From Halobacteriales archaeon QS_6_71_20 (GTDB lineage: Archaea; Halobacteriota; Halobacteria; Halobacteriales; Haloferacaceae), in the NCBI GenBank assembly GCA_003020945.1, contig PXRU01000023.1, forward strand, positions 15,696 through 47,885: DNA of 32,190 nt, read 5' to 3'. Made by a program: the position numbers and the translations under genes. Shown here in pieces: positions 31,713-32,190 of the stretch; positions within the stretch are counted from its first letter, which is position 1; each line of letters begins with the position of its first letter. Under the pieces are notes generated by a model, which was not told where the DNA came from, ran no database searches, and was given only the letters and a program-made list of their open reading frames with translations.

Positions 31713-32056
31713 TCGGCGGCGTCGCCGTCGGCCTCCCGGCCGCCACCGGGCTCGCGTTCAACGGCGCGCTCGTCGGGGCGCTGGCGGGCGTGTTCGACCC
31801 GACGGCGTTCCTCGCGCTCGTGGCGCCCCACGGTGTCCTCGAGCTCCCGACCATCGCCGTCGCGGGCGGGCTCGGCCTCCACCTCGGCGCCGTCGGCTGG
31901 CGCGGGCTGTGTGGTCGCACAGACGCCGCGACGGTCGCCGGCGAACTGGAGCGGGCGGCGTACGTGCTCGTCGGGGTCGGGGTCCTGCTCGTGGTCGCGG
32001 CGGCGGTCGAGGCGTTCCTCACTCCACGGGTCGCGGCCGCGGTGCTGGGCGGGTGA
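31712..32056 (+). pseudogene. SpoIIM-family (DUF95) membrane protein, C-terminal part only
   Basis: From CTC 31712 the frame reads LGGVAVGLPAATGLAFNGALVG then APHGVLELPTIAVAGGLGLHLG, the hallmark of stage II sporulation protein M-like integral membrane proteins, and ends at TGA 32054-32056. About 114 residues remain with three or four hydrophobic segments. The N-terminal half is missing because of the foreign junction. In haloarchaea these proteins have no known sporulation role. A longer open frame from 31154 runs through the upstream genes by chance. Confidence 0.75.
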
Positions 32057-32094
32057 GCGGCTCGAAAAATCGAACGTGACAGGGGCGATGCGTG

Positions 32095-32122
32095 GCCGGA
32101 GCGGCACGGGGACCGCTCCGGC
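32095..32122 (+). terminator. hairpin after the SpoIIM-like gene
   Basis: Perfect 10-bp arms GCCGGAGCGG (32095-32104) and CCGCTCCGGC (32113-32122) with an 8-nt loop, 39 bp after the stop codon. No T-run follows. A palindrome CGAGGCCTCG (32130-32139) resembles the arms of the 19.4-kb family. Confidence 0.5.
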
Positions 32123-32190
32123 GCTCCTCCGAGGCCTCGCTTCGCGCATAGCTCCGCCGTTCGCAGTCGCGGTCTCGCAGACTCGACCGC

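Noticed and set aside
31617..32056. Functional rsmD-SpoIIM fusion gene
   Set aside because: The two parts are in different frames and the RsmD part lacks its catalytic domain.

Overview
The window reads as chromosomal DNA of a high-GC extremely halophilic archaeon (class Halobacteria). The predicted proteins are very rich in Asp/Glu, many genes have a TATA-like box 25-35 nt before the start codon (leaderless style), and the gene content is archaeal: PriL, Hjc, an RFC small subunit, RNase Z, a DUF460 protein, a DUF4382 lipoprotein and a Tat lipoprotein. The order rnz / rfc small subunit / asd is one I recall from other haloarchaea. I cannot name the species.

Layout. 1-2.8 kb: 3' part of a berberine-bridge-type FAD oxidoreductase and a zinc alcohol dehydrogenase. 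2.9-5.2 kb: a lower-GC insert with a DNA methyltransferase and a putative restriction endonuclease, ending next to tRNA-Arg(CCG). 5.6-9.4 kb: membrane-anchored [2Fe-2S] ferredoxin, 6-phosphogluconate dehydrogenase, M29 aminopeptidase, a Tat lipoprotein and a decayed C-terminal copy of the aminopeptidase. 9.5-19.4 kb: information-processing genes (priL, SWIM zinc protein, methyltransferase, hjc, broken asd, rfc, rnz, DUF460 RNase H-like/coiled-coil protein) plus a DUF4382 lipoprotein. 19.4-20.4 kb: a block of palindromic repeats and a threonine dehydratase remnant. 20.4-25.5 kb: pdhC, pdhB, pdhA and lipA on the minus strand, i.e. the 2-oxoacid (pyruvate) dehydrogenase E1/E2 genes with the lipoyl synthase that matures E2; the E3 gene is not adjacent. 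25.6-30.4 kb: a broken MATE exporter, uvrB, a small alpha-helical protein and a helical bundle protein. 30.6-32.1 kb: a frame-broken membrane protein, a ~210-bp piece that looks bacterial (start of rsmD), and the C-terminal part of a SpoIIM-like membrane protein.

Two themes stand out. First, several genes are broken by short, out-of-frame internal losses (asd, MATE, the 30.7-kb membrane protein, ilvA remnant), and one junction joins archaeal to bacterial coding sequence. This is either real decay/transfer or an assembly or amplification artefact, and it should be settled before the window is used as a reference. Second, gene ends carry dispersed hairpin repeats: one family (arms CGAGGCC/GGCCTCG, loop GAACGGACGTGA) contains the stop codon of the DUF460 gene in its loop, and a ~104-bp repeat lies twice around 29.1 and 30.4 kb.
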